A model generated the notes under the pieces. The model did not search any database, was not told the origin of the DNA, and saw nothing but the letters and a program-made list of their open reading frames with translations. Source: Bradyrhizobium diazoefficiens (GTDB taxonomy: Bacteria; Pseudomonadota; Alphaproteobacteria; Rhizobiales; Xanthobacteraceae). From it: a DNA stretch of 64,000 nt. The stretch is taken from assembly GCF_018129965.1 (NCBI RefSeq), contig NZ_JAFCKW010000018.1, positions 1-64,000 of the forward strand, in the 5' to 3' direction. The position numbers and the translations under genes are program-made. Below, piece by piece: positions 16,418 through 25,278 of this stretch; position 1 is the first letter of the stretch, and each line of letters opens with the position of its first letter.

Positions 16418-16750
16418 TTAACCCTTCGCGGCGGCTTCGGCCTGCGCCTTGCGCTCCTTGCGCGGTACGGCCTTTTCCGGGTTGCTGCGCGCTTCGCGCT
16501 TCTTGACGCCGGCGGCGTCGAGGAAACGCGACACGCGGTCCGACGGCTGCGCGCCCTTGGCGAGCCAGGCCTTCACCTTGTCCATGTCGAGCTTGAGGCG
16601 GGTCTCGTTGTCCTTCGGCAGCAGCGGGTTGAAATAGCCGAGACGCTCGATGAAGCGGCCATCGCGGGGGAAACGCGAATCGGCGACGACGACGTGATAG
16701 ACGGGACGCTTCTTGGTGCCTGCGCGGGCGAGGCGGATGACGACGGACAT
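16418..16750 (-). CDS. rpsP: 30S ribosomal protein S16
   Basis: A 110-residue protein of the small subunit body. The S16 core is clear: VVIRLARAGTKKRPVYHVVV, ADSRFPRDGRFIERLGYFNP and a following DKVKAWLAKGAQPSDRV. A lysine/alanine-rich C-terminal extension is normal for alphaproteobacteria. It lies between ffh (87 bases upstream) and rimM. Confidence 0.98.
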   Translation of the reverse strand: MSVVIRLARAGTKKRPVYHVVVADSRFPRDGRFIERLGYFNPLLPKDNETRLKLDMDKVKAWLAKGAQPSDRVSRFLDAAGVKKREARSNPEKAVPRKERKAQAEAAAKG

Positions 16751-16836
16751 TCAGTTCTCCTTCAAAATACGGTTTGTTCGGTTGATTGGTATTTTCGCGT
16801 TGCGCGAGACCGATGCGATCCCGTGCGACGAATTCC

Positions 16837-18384
16837 TCATTTCTTCTTGCCGGGGAAGCCGCCGAGCCCCGGAAGGGTCGGCTTGCCGCTGAGGCCGGTC
16901 AGCCCCGGCAAATTCGGCAGGCCCGAGCGAAGACCGGGCGGCAGATCCTTCGGCAGGCTGGGCAGACCCTGTCCGCCGCCGCCCTGCATCTTCTCCTGCA
17001 GCGCTTTCATCTCGTCGGGCGAGGGCATCTTCATGCCGCCGCCAAAGCCCATCGCTTGCGCGATGCCGGCGAGCGGACCGCGCTTGCCGGAGCCCATGGC
17101 CTTCATCATGTCGGCCATGTTCCGGTGCATCTTGAGCAGCTTGTTGACCTGCTCGACGCTCTGGCCGGAACCTGCGGCGATCCGCTTCTTGCGGCTGGCC
17201 TTGAGCAAATCGGGATGACGCCGCTCGTCGCGCGTCATGGAATCGATCACCGCGACCTGCCGCTTCAGGATCTTGTCGTCGATGCCGGCGGCGGCGATCT
17301 GGTTCTTCATCTTGGCGATGCCGGGCATCATGCCCATCAGGCCGCTGATGCCGCCCATGTTCGCCATCTGCAGCAGCTGCTCGCGCATGTCGTTGAGGTC
17401 GAACTGACCCTTGCGCATGCGCTCGGCGGTACGCGCGGCCTTTTCGGCGTCGATATTGGCGGCGGCCCGCTCGACCAGCGAGACCACGTCGCCCATGCCG
17501 AGGATGCGGCCGGCGATACGATCGGGGTGGAAATCTTCCAGCGCATCGGTCTTTTCACCGGTGCCGAGCAGCTTGATCGGCTTGCCGGTGACCGCGCGCA
17601 TCGACAGTGCAGCGCCGCCGCGGCCATCGCCGTCGATTCGGGTCAGCACGATGCCGGTGAGGCCGACGCGCTCGTCGAAGGCGCGCGCAAGGTTCACCGC
17701 GTCCTGGCCGGTGAGGCTGTCCGCGACCAGCAGCACCTCATGCGGGTTGGCAGCGGCTTTGATCGCGGCCGCCTCCGCCATCATGTCTTCGTCGAGCGTG
17801 GTGCGGCCGGCGGTGTCGAGCAGCACGACGTCGTAGCCGCCGAGCTTGCCGGCCTCCAGCGCGCGCTTTGCGATCTGCGGCGGCTGCTGGCCTGCGACGA
17901 TCGGCAATGTCGGAATGTCGAGGTCGCGGCCGAGCACGGCCAGCTGCTCCATCGCCGCCGGACGGTAGACGTCGAGCGAAGCCATCAGCACCTTGCGCTT
18001 GTCGCGCTGGACCAGGCGGCGGGCGAGCTTGGCGGTGGTGGTCGTCTTGCCGGAGCCCTGCAGGCCGACCATCATGATCGGCACCGGCGGGACGGAATTG
18101 ATGTCGATGGTCTGGCTTTCCGCGCCGAGCGTGTTGATCAGCTCGTCATGGACGATCTTGACCACCATCTGGCCGGGCGTGACGGACTTGACGACGGTGG
18201 CGCCGATCGCCTGCTCGCGGACCCGCTCGGTGAAACTGCGGACCACCTCGAGCGCGACGTCGGCTTCCAGCAGCGCGCGGCGCACTTCGCGCATCGCGGC
18301 ATCGACGTCCTTTTCGGTCAGCGCACCGCGCCCCGTCAGACGATCGAGAATGCCACCAAGCCGTTCCGACAGATTGTCGAACAA
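16837..18384 (-). CDS. ffh: signal recognition particle protein Ffh
   Basis: The SRP54 GTPase that binds 4.5S RNA and signal sequences and delivers ribosomes to FtsY at the membrane. N domain at residues 1-90, G domain with GLQGSGKT (107-114) and the DTAGRTTLDEDMM loop, then the methionine-rich M domain (about 325-450, with MGMMPGIAKMKNQI). A long Gly/Pro/Leu/Lys tail follows, ending in Lys-Lys-Lys. It heads the rpsP-rimM unit. Its receptor gene ftsY lies about 8 kb away in this window. Confidence 0.98.
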   Translation of the reverse strand: MFDNLSERLGGILDRLTGRGALTEKDVDAAMREVRRALLEADVALEVVRSFTERVREQAIGATVVKSVTPGQMVVKIVHDELINTLGAESQTIDINSVPPVPIMMVGLQGSGKTTTTAKLARRLVQRDKRKVLMASLDVYRPAAMEQLAVLGRDLDIPTLPIVAGQQPPQIAKRALEAGKLGGYDVVLLDTAGRTTLDEDMMAEAAAIKAAANPHEVLLVADSLTGQDAVNLARAFDERVGLTGIVLTRIDGDGRGGAALSMRAVTGKPIKLLGTGEKTDALEDFHPDRIAGRILGMGDVVSLVERAAANIDAEKAARTAERMRKGQFDLNDMREQLLQMANMGGISGLMGMMPGIAKMKNQIAAAGIDDKILKRQVAVIDSMTRDERRHPDLLKASRKKRIAAGSGQSVEQVNKLLKMHRNMADMMKAMGSGKRGPLAGIAQAMGFGGGMKMPSPDEMKALQEKMQGGGGQGLPSLPKDLPPGLRSGLPNLPGLTGLSGKPTLPGLGGFPGKKK

Positions 18385-18432
18385 TGCACTTGTCCCTTGT
18401 CCTGCTCGCGCAGGGTTGCCGCGTTCACCACT

Positions 18433-18535
18433 GTCATGCCCCGGCTTGACCGGGGCAGCCAGTACGCCGCGGCGTCTCGGTTCAAGCCGAGCTGCCTATG
18501 GGATACTGGATCGCCCGATCAAGTCGGGCGATGAC
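18433..18535. repeat. palindromic intergenic repeat, family A
   Basis: The repeat begins GTCATGCCCCGGCTTGACCG (continuing GGGCAGCCAGTA) and ends with ATACTGGATCGCCCG and GTCGGGCGATGAC. The arms are inverted relative to each other. Related copies are at 27015-27134 and 51063-51178. It lies in what would be the ffh leader. Confidence 0.8.
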
Positions 18536-18665
18536 GACCTCCTTCGGGAGGCGATCTTCCAAACACCTTTGCGCCCGAGGGCGCACAGCGCTGTCGGGCG
18601 TTGGCCTCTGGCCTCCAGGGCCAGTGGGCGGGTCGAAAAGAAAGCCTTTCCGAGAAAGTGGCGGG

Positions 18666-18694
18666 GTTAAACGCTGCTCCCACCCAAAAGTCAA
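18666..18694 (-). promoter_or_regulatory. candidate sigma-70 promoter for the ffh unit
   Basis: On the minus strand a TTGACT -35 (18694-18689, preceded by C to give the alpha-type CTTGAC) and a TTTAAC -10 (18671-18666) are separated by exactly 17 bases. It points at ffh 280 bases downstream, across the family A repeat. The rest of the 450-base gap 18385-18834 holds that repeat and the unresolved promoter of the hydrolase on the plus strand; I see no gene in it. Confidence 0.45.
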
Positions 18695-18834
18695 GGAAAG
18701 TTAGGGTGCCGGAGCCTGTTTGGCAGGGCAAGGACGTGAGCAAGGCCTTGAAAATGCGTCCCTTCCCGCCGCGGGTTCCTTTCCGTCCGGCTCTGCCCAT
18801 ATAGCGGTGACGCCTTACCTTCCGGATCTCCCGC

Positions 18835-19815
18835 ATGAAACCCTATGACGGCCCGGTCTCCGACCATTTCGACGGCTCGAACTTCTTCGATCCGGACGGT
18901 GTTCCCCCGAAATCGCTTGGCGAGGTGCTGCGCTGGCAGTTCGGCGGCGGGCGGAAACGCGAGGCCTGGCCAGAATGGGCGCCGAGCCCCCATGCGGACA
19001 CGCCGCCGGCGCGCGTCGCGGGCGACAAGGTCCGGCTGTCCTTCGTCGGTCACGCCAGCTGGCTGATCCAGGCCGGCGGCCTCAACATCCTGGTCGATCC
19101 CGTCTGGTCGGAGCGGGTGTCTCCCGTCCGCTTCGCCGGCCCGAAGCGGCACAACGATCCCGGCATTGCCTTCGAAAAGCTGCCGAAGATCGACGTCGTG
19201 CTGGTCTCGCACGGCCATTACGATCATCTGGACATTTCGACGCTGTCGCGGCTCGCTCAAAATTTCGCGCCGCGCGTGGTGACGCCGCTCGGCAACGATG
19301 TGACGATGCGCCGCGCGAATTCTTCGATCAGGGCGGAGGCGTTCGATTGGCACGATCGCGTCGAGCTCGGCAACGGCATTGCCGTGCATCTGGTCGCGAC
19401 CCGGCACTGGACGGCGCGCGGCATGTTCGACCGCAACAAGGCGCTGTGGGCGAGTTTTGTGATCGAGACGCCGGCGGGGAAAATCTACGTCGTCTGCGAC
19501 TCCGGTTACGGCGATGGTACCCATTTCCGCCGCGTTGCCGAGAAGCACGGCGAACTGCGCCTCGCGATCCTCCCGATCGGCGCCTACGAGCCGCGCTGGT
19601 TCATGCGCGACCAGCACATGAATCCGGAGGATGCGGTCAAGGCGCTCCTGGATTGCGGCGCGCAACAGGCGCTCGGCCATCACCACGGCACGTTCCAGCT
19701 GACGGACGAAGCGATCGACGCCCCGGCCAGGGCGCTGGGAGAGGCGCTGGAGGCCGCGAAGATTCCGCAGGAGCGGTTCGTGGCGATGAAGCCGGGGCAG
19801 GTGGTGGAGATTTAG
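18835..19815 (+). CDS. metallo-beta-lactamase-fold hydrolase (UlaG / NAPE-PLD-like)
   Basis: 326 residues. The metal-binding signature SHGHYDHLD (H126, H128, D130, H131) is intact, preceded by the typical FVGHASWLIQAGGLNILVDP segment of COG2220-type hydrolases. The later metal ligands are likely in VCDSGYGDGTHF and LGHHHGTF. No signal peptide, so cytoplasmic. The family includes lactonases and phosphodiesterases, including NAPE-PLD-like enzymes; the substrate here is unknown. It is divergent from ffh and monocistronic. Confidence 0.87.
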   Translation: MKPYDGPVSDHFDGSNFFDPDGVPPKSLGEVLRWQFGGGRKREAWPEWAPSPHADTPPARVAGDKVRLSFVGHASWLIQAGGLNILVDPVWSERVSPVRFAGPKRHNDPGIAFEKLPKIDVVLVSHGHYDHLDISTLSRLAQNFAPRVVTPLGNDVTMRRANSSIRAEAFDWHDRVELGNGIAVHLVATRHWTARGMFDRNKALWASFVIETPAGKIYVVCDSGYGDGTHFRRVAEKHGELRLAILPIGAYEPRWFMRDQHMNPEDAVKALLDCGAQQALGHHHGTFQLTDEAIDAPARALGEALEAAKIPQERFVAMKPGQVVEI

Positions 19816-19843
19816 CTTCGCTATCGCCACACATCCAGCTCGC

Positions 19844-19977
19844 CGTCCCGGGGCGCGACGAAGTCGCGAGCCCGGGACCCTTAGCCGCAGGAAGACGTTT
19901 GGCGAGGACTCGAAGTGACCTGCTTCGCGCCACAACCACTCCCTGTGGTTATGGATCCCCGCCTTCGCGGGGACGAC
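19844..19977. repeat. palindromic intergenic repeat, family F
   Basis: Opens CGTCCCGGGGCGCGACGAAG and GAGCCCGGGACCCTTAGCC, and closes CCTGTGGTTATGGATCCCC and GCCTTCGCGGGGACGAC. It fills the gap between the convergent hydrolase and SIMPL genes. Confidence 0.7.
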
Positions 19978-20011
19978 ACCTTTGAACTAGCAGGCAGCGT
20001 GCCTCTTTCTG

Positions 20012-20713
20012 CTACTGCCCCGCCTTGATCGCCCAACTCACATTCACCGTCACCGACAGTGTTTCCTCACCCGGCGCGACCGGGGCGCCTGCGGCCATCG
20101 GGGCCGCGGCCATGCGGCCCTTGAACAGCGGCATCGGAGCGCCGCCTTCGGACACGCTGAGCGGAGCACCCAGCGTCACGCCACTCGCCTTCGCGTAGAT
20201 CTCGGCCTTGCGGCGCGCATCTGCGACCGCCTGCTCGCGCGCATCGTCGAGCAGCTTCGAGGCCTGCGTCACCTCGAAGGAGATGTTGCCGATGTCGTTG
20301 GCGCCGGCGCCGACCAGCGTGTCGATGATGCCGGCCACCTTGGTCATGTCGCGGATCTTCACCGTGACGCGGTTCGAGGCGCGGAAGCCGACGGCCGACG
20401 AGGCGCTGCTGGATTTGCTCTGGCCGTATTGCGGCTGCAGCGACAGGCGCGAGGTTTGGTAATCCTTCTCGGCGATGCCGGCGCCCTTCAGGGCCAGCAG
20501 CACCTTGCCCATCGCGGCGTTGTTGGCGTCGGACGCCTCCTTCGCCGTCCTGGCGTCGCTGGCGACACCGGCATCGATCTGCGCCAGATCGGGCGCCGCG
20601 GACACGGTCGCCTCGCCGCTGACCGTAATGGCGGAGGGAAAATCGTCCGCGCGTGCGGGCGTTGCCAGCAGCGTGGCGGCGAAGGCGGCGGCGAGGACGG
20701 CGGGCTTTTTCAT
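20012..20713 (-). CDS. SIMPL-domain (DUF541) exported protein
   Basis: About 233 residues with a signal peptide (MKKPAVLAAAFAATLLATPARA). The SIMPL core is recognisable: ITVSGEATVSAAPDLAQIDA, TSRLSLQPQYG, VTVKIRDMTKVAGIIDTLVG and ALADAR-like AVADARRKAEIYAKASGV. The family includes BP26/OMP28 of Brucella. The ATG at 20713 follows the stop of the upstream gene by 5 bases; a GTG at 20722 would overlap that stop. Co-transcription with the GyrI-like gene is therefore likely. Confidence 0.88.
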   Translation of the reverse strand: MKKPAVLAAAFAATLLATPARADDFPSAITVSGEATVSAAPDLAQIDAGVASDARTAKEASDANNAAMGKVLLALKGAGIAEKDYQTSRLSLQPQYGQSKSSSASSAVGFRASNRVTVKIRDMTKVAGIIDTLVGAGANDIGNISFEVTQASKLLDDAREQAVADARRKAEIYAKASGVTLGAPLSVSEGGAPMPLFKGRMAAAPMAAGAPVAPGEETLSVTVNVSWAIKAGQ

Positions 20714-20718
20714 CGGTC

Positions 20719-21453
20719 TCACTTCAGCGGCACGAAAACATTGATCACGAGCTTGTCCTCCGCCGTCTTCAGGGGATCGGTGAGGTACTCCTCGATGAAG
20801 GTGTCCTTGGCTTCCAGTCGCTTGTCGTCGAGGTGATTGGTGATCGCCTCATAGGTGTTGTCCATGTTGTCGTAGGAGCCGCGATGGACGAATTTCAGCG
20901 CCTTGCCCTCCGGCGATTTGCCGATGCTCATGTCCTTGGGCAGTTTCTGCGGATCCTGGTCGACCGGGATCTCGGCGAGGAAGGTGAAGCCGGTGTCGTC
21001 GGTCGAGGTGTAGACGATCATCGCATTGCCAGCGTGCTTGATGCCCTGCTTGTCCAGCAGTGTGTTCAGCGCCTTGAAGGCATCGACGAGCGTGTCGAAG
21101 GCCGAGTCCCAATTGGCGGTGCCCTTGACCATCACGACCTTCTTCGGCTCGAGCGTGGTCTCGAGGCCGAAGGGGTCTGCGGTCTGCACCGGGGCGGGGG
21201 TGGCTGCCACGGCGGGCGGCGGGGCCGCCGGGCCGGGTGAGGCGCTGGCTGCGGGCGCTGGCGATGCTGCCGGGGCCGGCGAGGCGCTTGCGGCCGGGGA
21301 GGGCGATGCCGAGGCGGCCGGCTCAGGGCTTGTCGGGGAGGGGCTTGCCGAGGCAGCCGGCGCCGGGCTCTGTGCCAGAGCCCCTGACAGCCCAAACGAC
21401 AAGGCCGCTGCCGGGATCAGCGCGGCCAGAGCAAGACGACGAAAAGCAATCAT
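20719..21453 (-). CDS. exported GyrI-like small-molecule-binding domain protein
   Basis: 244 residues. A signal peptide (about residues 1-27) is followed by a striking low-complexity linker of Pro/Ala/Ser repeats (about 28-90; units such as PAASASPSP), then a GyrI/AraC-effector-binding-like domain (EPKKVVMVKGTANWDSAF through DKLVINVFVPLK). Cytoplasmic GyrI domains bind small hydrophobic ligands; an exported, linker-tethered version implies a periplasmic or surface role (inference). It probably forms an operon with the SIMPL gene. Confidence 0.8.
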   Translation of the reverse strand: MIAFRRLALAALIPAAALSFGLSGALAQSPAPAASASPSPTSPEPAASASPSPAASASPAPAASPAPAASASPGPAAPPPAVAATPAPVQTADPFGLETTLEPKKVVMVKGTANWDSAFDTLVDAFKALNTLLDKQGIKHAGNAMIVYTSTDDTGFTFLAEIPVDQDPQKLPKDMSIGKSPEGKALKFVHRGSYDNMDNTYEAITNHLDDKRLEAKDTFIEEYLTDPLKTAEDKLVINVFVPLK

Positions 21454-21551
21454 TTCATTCTCCCCAGACCTTGCCCATCAAGGCCCTAACCCGGCCGCGC
21501 AACCGGCCCGCGCGAACCGCGCCGTTCTAACACGCGAGCGCCGAATTCGTC

Positions 21552-21571
21552 CCATGACAGATGCGTCATGG
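21552..21571. promoter_or_regulatory. perfect 7-bp inverted repeat in the divergent GyrI/dapF region
   Basis: CCATGAC and GTCATGG arms are separated by 6 bases (AGATGC). It lies 100 bases from the GyrI-like start and 85 from the dapF start, where an operator would be placed. A TATAAG hexamer (about 21625) may be the dapF -10. The binding protein is unknown. Confidence 0.35.
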
Positions 21572-21655
21572 TCGTTCACCTTGGCTGCGGACGCCAAATC
21601 ACTGGCCAAGCGGCCGAGGATCGCCATATAAGGCGGGCAAAATTCAGGACTTTTC

Positions 21656-22531
21656 ATGAGCGCTCTGGCCAATCACGCATTTGCCAAGATGAACGGCATC
21701 GGCAACGAGATCATCGTTGTCGACATGCGCGAGTCCGCCTCAAAGGTGACGCCGGACGACGCCCGCGCTGTGGCCTCCGCGCAAGGCGGCGTGCCCTACG
21801 ACCAGCTCATGGTGCTGCAGAAGCCGCGGCTGGACGGCACCGAAGCCTTCATCCGCATCTACAACAATGATGGCTCCGAGGCCGGTGCCTGCGGCAACGG
21901 CATGCGCTGCGTCGTGCGCCGCATCTTCGAGAAGACCGGCCAGGCCACCGCCACCTTCGAGACGGCGGCGGGCCTGCTCAATGCCTGGCAGGGCCCGGCG
22001 CCGGATCTCTACACCGTCGACATGGGCGTGCCGAAGTTCGGCTGGCAGGACATTCCGCTGGCGGAGGAGTTTCGCGACACCCGTTACATCGAGCTGCAGA
22101 TCGGGCCGATCGACAATCCGATCCTGCATTCGCCATCGGTGGTGAGCATGGGCAACCCGCATGCGATCTTCTGGGTCGAGGACGTCGACGCCTACGATCT
22201 CGCTCGGTTCGGTCCGCTGCTGGAAAACCACCCGATCTTCCCCGAGCGCGCCAACATCACGCTCGCGCATATCGTCGATCGCGAGCACATCACGATGCGC
22301 ACCTGGGAGCGCGGCGCCGGCCTGACCCGTGCCTGCGGTTCGGCGGCCTGCGCGACGGCCGTTGCCGCGGCGCGGCTGAAGCGCACCGAGCGCAATGTCG
22401 AGATGACGCTGCCCGGCGGCAAGCTCGGCATCGAATGGCGCGAGCGCGACGACCACGTGCTGATGACGGGCACCGCGACCTTCGAATACGAAGGCAAATT
22501 CGATCCGGCGCTGTTCGCGCCGGCCGGCTGA
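21656..22531 (+). CDS. dapF: diaminopimelate epimerase
   Basis: Converts LL- to meso-diaminopimelate for peptidoglycan and lysine. 291 residues. The two catalytic cysteines are C79 (GACGNGMRC) and C227 (TRACGSAACAT), and substrate-binding segments KMNGIGNEIIVVD and GNPHAIFWV are present. The stop codon overlaps the mtaB start by one base (TGATG), so translation is probably coupled. Confidence 0.98.
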   Translation: MSALANHAFAKMNGIGNEIIVVDMRESASKVTPDDARAVASAQGGVPYDQLMVLQKPRLDGTEAFIRIYNNDGSEAGACGNGMRCVVRRIFEKTGQATATFETAAGLLNAWQGPAPDLYTVDMGVPKFGWQDIPLAEEFRDTRYIELQIGPIDNPILHSPSVVSMGNPHAIFWVEDVDAYDLARFGPLLENHPIFPERANITLAHIVDREHITMRTWERGAGLTRACGSAACATAVAAARLKRTERNVEMTLPGGKLGIEWRERDDHVLMTGTATFEYEGKFDPALFAPAG

Positions 22532-23784
22532 TGTCCGTCGACATCGTCACCTTCGGCTGCCGCCTCAACGCCTTCGAGGCCGAGGTGATTCGCCGCGAGG
22601 CCGAAGGCGCTGGCCTCCAAGACACCATCGTCATCAACAGTTGCGCCGTCACCAACGAGGCGGTGGCGCAGGCGCGCCAGTCGATCCGCAAATTAAAGCG
22701 CGAGCGGCCCGGTGCGCGCATCGTCGTCACCGGCTGCGCCGCACAGACGCAAAGCGGCATGTTCGCCGAAATGGCCGAGGTCGATCGCGTCATCGGCAAT
22801 GACGACAAGATGCGTGCCTCTGCGTGGCAGCAGGCGCGCAGCGCTTTCGACCTGGGGGCCAGCGAAAAAATCGCCGTCAGCGACATCATGGCAGTCAAGG
22901 AGATGGCGCCGCATCTGATCGACGGTTTTGCCAGCGGCCTGCCGCGGGTGTTCGTGCAGGTGCAGAACGGCTGCGACCATCGCTGCACATTCTGCATCAT
23001 TCCCTATGGCCGCGGCAATTCGCGCTCGGTGCCGATGGGCGCGGTGGTGGAGCAGGTACAGGCGCTGGTCGAACGCGGTCATGCCGAGATCGTGCTGACC
23101 GGCGTCGACCTCACCAGCTACGGCGCCGACCTGCCGGGCGCGCCAAAACTCGGCATGCTGACGAGGCAGATCCTGCGGCATGTGCCGGAGCTGAAACGCC
23201 TGCGCATCTCCTCGATCGATTCGATCGAAGCGGACCGCGATCTGCTCGACGCCATCGCCGATGACGCGCGCCTGATGCCGCATCTGCATTTGTCGCTGCA
23301 AGCCGGCGACGACATGATTTTGAAGCGCATGAAGCGGCGGCATTCCAGGCTGGACGCCATCGCGTTCTGCGACCAGGTCCGCCGCCTGCGCCCGGATATC
23401 GCGTTCGGCGCCGACATCATCGCGGGCTTCCCGACCGAGACCGAAGAGATGTTTTCGCGCTCGCTGGAGCTGGTCGAGGAATGCGGCCTCACGTTCCTGC
23501 ACGTCTTCCCCTATTCGCCGCGCCCCGGCACGCCCGCCGCGCGGATGCCGCAGGTCGCAGGCCCGGTGATCCAGGAGCGCGCCAAGCGGTTGCGTGCAGT
23601 GGGTGGAGTGGCGCTACGGCAGCGGTTGCAGACCGAAATCGGCGCGACACGCAACGTGCTGATCGAGAGCGACAGTCAGGGACGCACGGAGCATTATTTG
23701 CCGGTGGCGGTTGCGGGCGAGCGCGTTGGCAGCGTGTTGCCGTTGACGATCGCCGGCAGTGATGGCGTGCGGCTTACCACATAG
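22531..23784 (+). CDS. mtaB: tRNA t6A37 methylthiotransferase
   Basis: A radical-SAM enzyme that adds the methylthio group to t6A37 of tRNA. 417 residues from the ATG overlapping the dapF stop. Auxiliary cluster cysteines are C10, C38 and C69; the radical-SAM triad C148, C152, C155 is in NGCDHRCTFC. A TRAM-like C-terminal part follows (RNVLIESDSQGRTEHYLPV). The short N-terminus and SVDIVTFGCRLN identify MtaB rather than MiaB. Confidence 0.94.
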   Translation: MSVDIVTFGCRLNAFEAEVIRREAEGAGLQDTIVINSCAVTNEAVAQARQSIRKLKRERPGARIVVTGCAAQTQSGMFAEMAEVDRVIGNDDKMRASAWQQARSAFDLGASEKIAVSDIMAVKEMAPHLIDGFASGLPRVFVQVQNGCDHRCTFCIIPYGRGNSRSVPMGAVVEQVQALVERGHAEIVLTGVDLTSYGADLPGAPKLGMLTRQILRHVPELKRLRISSIDSIEADRDLLDAIADDARLMPHLHLSLQAGDDMILKRMKRRHSRLDAIAFCDQVRRLRPDIAFGADIIAGFPTETEEMFSRSLELVEECGLTFLHVFPYSPRPGTPAARMPQVAGPVIQERAKRLRAVGGVALRQRLQTEIGATRNVLIESDSQGRTEHYLPVAVAGERVGSVLPLTIAGSDGVRLTT

Positions 23785-23794
23785 TCAGCTGCTT

Positions 23795-23952
23795 TCTTCC
23801 TTCTCCCCTAGTGGGAGAAGGTGGCGCGAAGCGCCGGATGAGGGGGTGTTGCAGCGAACTCGAAAGTGAGAGACTCACGCACGGAGATAAACCCCTCACC
23901 CGTCTCGCCGCTCCGCGGCAAGCCACCCTCTCCCACAAGTGGAGAGGGAAGA
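23795..23952. repeat. palindromic intergenic repeat, family C
   Basis: The left arm has CTTCTCCCCTAGTGGGAGAAG, GTGGCGCGAAGCGCCGGATG and AGGGG. The right arm has CCCCTCACCCGTCTCGCCGC, AAGCCACC and CTCTCCCACAAGTGGAGAGG. It ends at the 3' edge of the DUF2336 gene. Related elements are at 30231-30372 and 42540-42703. Confidence 0.8.
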
Positions 23953-23953
23953 A

Positions 23954-25063
23954 CTACGACGCCCTGACCTGCCAGAACCGCAGCGTCCGGCGCGCATTCT
24001 CCGGCGTCATCCGCGCGTAATTTCCCTGCGCCCGCGCGATGTCGGCCGGCTTCATCGCGCCTGTCGCAAAACGGCTTTCGAGCACGGCGGCTGTCGTCTC
24101 CCAGCTGAGCTGAGCCGCCTTGCACGGGACCAGCAAGCCGTCTTCGCGCAGGCTCTGCATCAGCGGACGGATCACTTCCACGGTCGAGCCGGACAGTGCG
24201 GCCAGCGCTGCCACGGCTTCCTCGTAGCGTCGCTGCTTGGCGAAGCCGAACAACGTCGCCTCCGTGAGCTGCCCCGCGGCCTTGAGATTTGCGATGGCGC
24301 GCTTGGCGCCTTCGAAATCGCGGACGCCCGACATCTCGCGCTCGACGCCGGCGGTGACGGCGGCGATCGCGGCCTGGACCTCCTCGAACAAATGCGGCGG
24401 CGCGCGCGACAGCAGGCGGTTGCGCACCGCATCGGTCGCCGAGCGCAGCAACTGGCGGCGTAGGTCCGAGGGCAGATCGACGCGGACGCCGACGCTGACG
24501 GCGAGTTCCGGATCGTTTTCGGCCTGGCCGACGATGACGGCAAATCCCTTCGGGGATACGCGGGCCCCGGGATTGGCGGCGAGGCGTCGGCTGACGCTGG
24601 GATAGCGGCGCGCCAGCAGCGCGTCGGTGACGATCTCCTTCAGCCACCAGCGTCCGGCGACCGCGAGCAGATGCGCCTCGCTTTTGGAGGCTGCGATCTT
24701 GACCAGATCGCCATCGTCGAGGCGCGCGGATTCCTGCAGCACGGGGCCGGCGATGCGGATCTCGTCATTGTTGGCGAGGCGGCGGATCACGGAGGGCGGC
24801 GCCTGCGCGATCGGCGCAAGCTGCGCGCTGATCTCGGCCAGCGCGATGCGTGCGCCCATGTCGGCGATGGCGCGTAGTTCGATCGTGCCGATCAGGCGCT
24901 CGAGCACGTCGTCGAACAGGGTGATCTGCTCGTCGTCAAAGCTGCCGGCGGAGGACAGGAACAGGTGGGTGACGCGCCGGGCCGTTTCCAGGCCCTTTTC
25001 GGCCGAGCCGAGCCGAATCGCGGATTCGACTTCGTCGATGATCGATAAGCCGGCCGTTGACAT
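23954..25063 (-). CDS. DUF2336 domain protein
   Basis: About 369 residues from the ATG at 25063 (STAGLSIIDEVESAIRLG); an alternative start lies 16 codons upstream. It is an all-helical, Ala/Leu/Arg-rich protein with repeated helical pairs (LFDDVLERLIGTIELRAIAD, VIRRLANNDEIRIAGPVL), typical of DUF2336, a HEAT-like alphaproteobacterial family. No membrane segments. A link to cell-cycle or general stress signalling has been suggested for relatives; nothing here confirms it. Confidence 0.85.
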   Translation of the reverse strand: MSTAGLSIIDEVESAIRLGSAEKGLETARRVTHLFLSSAGSFDDEQITLFDDVLERLIGTIELRAIADMGARIALAEISAQLAPIAQAPPSVIRRLANNDEIRIAGPVLQESARLDDGDLVKIAASKSEAHLLAVAGRWWLKEIVTDALLARRYPSVSRRLAANPGARVSPKGFAVIVGQAENDPELAVSVGVRVDLPSDLRRQLLRSATDAVRNRLLSRAPPHLFEEVQAAIAAVTAGVEREMSGVRDFEGAKRAIANLKAAGQLTEATLFGFAKQRRYEEAVAALAALSGSTVEVIRPLMQSLREDGLLVPCKAAQLSWETTAAVLESRFATGAMKPADIARAQGNYARMTPENARRTLRFWQVRAS

Positions 25064-25166
25064 GACGTGCAGCTCGTCCTGAGCAGATTGACGGAAGCTT
25101 GTTCTAAGCAACCTTTATCATTAGAGACGACCCCTGAACGTTTCGTAAACCAAGGGAGCGATGTCG

Positions 25167-25268
25167 CTCATCCTGAGGAGCCGGCGAAGCGGGCGTCTCG
25201 AAGGATGGCCGCAGGAGCCGGGCTTGCATGGTTCGAGACGGCCGCCATGCGGCCTCCTCACCATGAGG
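25167..25268. repeat. palindromic intergenic repeat, family E
   Basis: Runs from CTCATCCTGAGGAGCCGGCG and GTCTCGAAGGATG to CATGGTTCGAGACGGCC and CCTCCTCACCATGAGG. A second, more diverged copy is at 35053-35167 in the other orientation. The pattern is widespread in alphaproteobacterial intergenic DNA. Confidence 0.8.
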
Positions 25269-25278
25269 GTCTAACGGG

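Noticed and set aside
16786..18534. 582-codon plus-strand frame opposite ffh
   Set aside because: Antisense to an unmistakable SRP GTPase and extends through repeat DNA at 18433-18535.
18601..18804. Small plus-strand ORF in the ffh/hydrolase intergenic region
   Set aside because: Starts at TTG without a ribosome-binding site, overlaps the predicted ffh promoter and has no protein-like composition.
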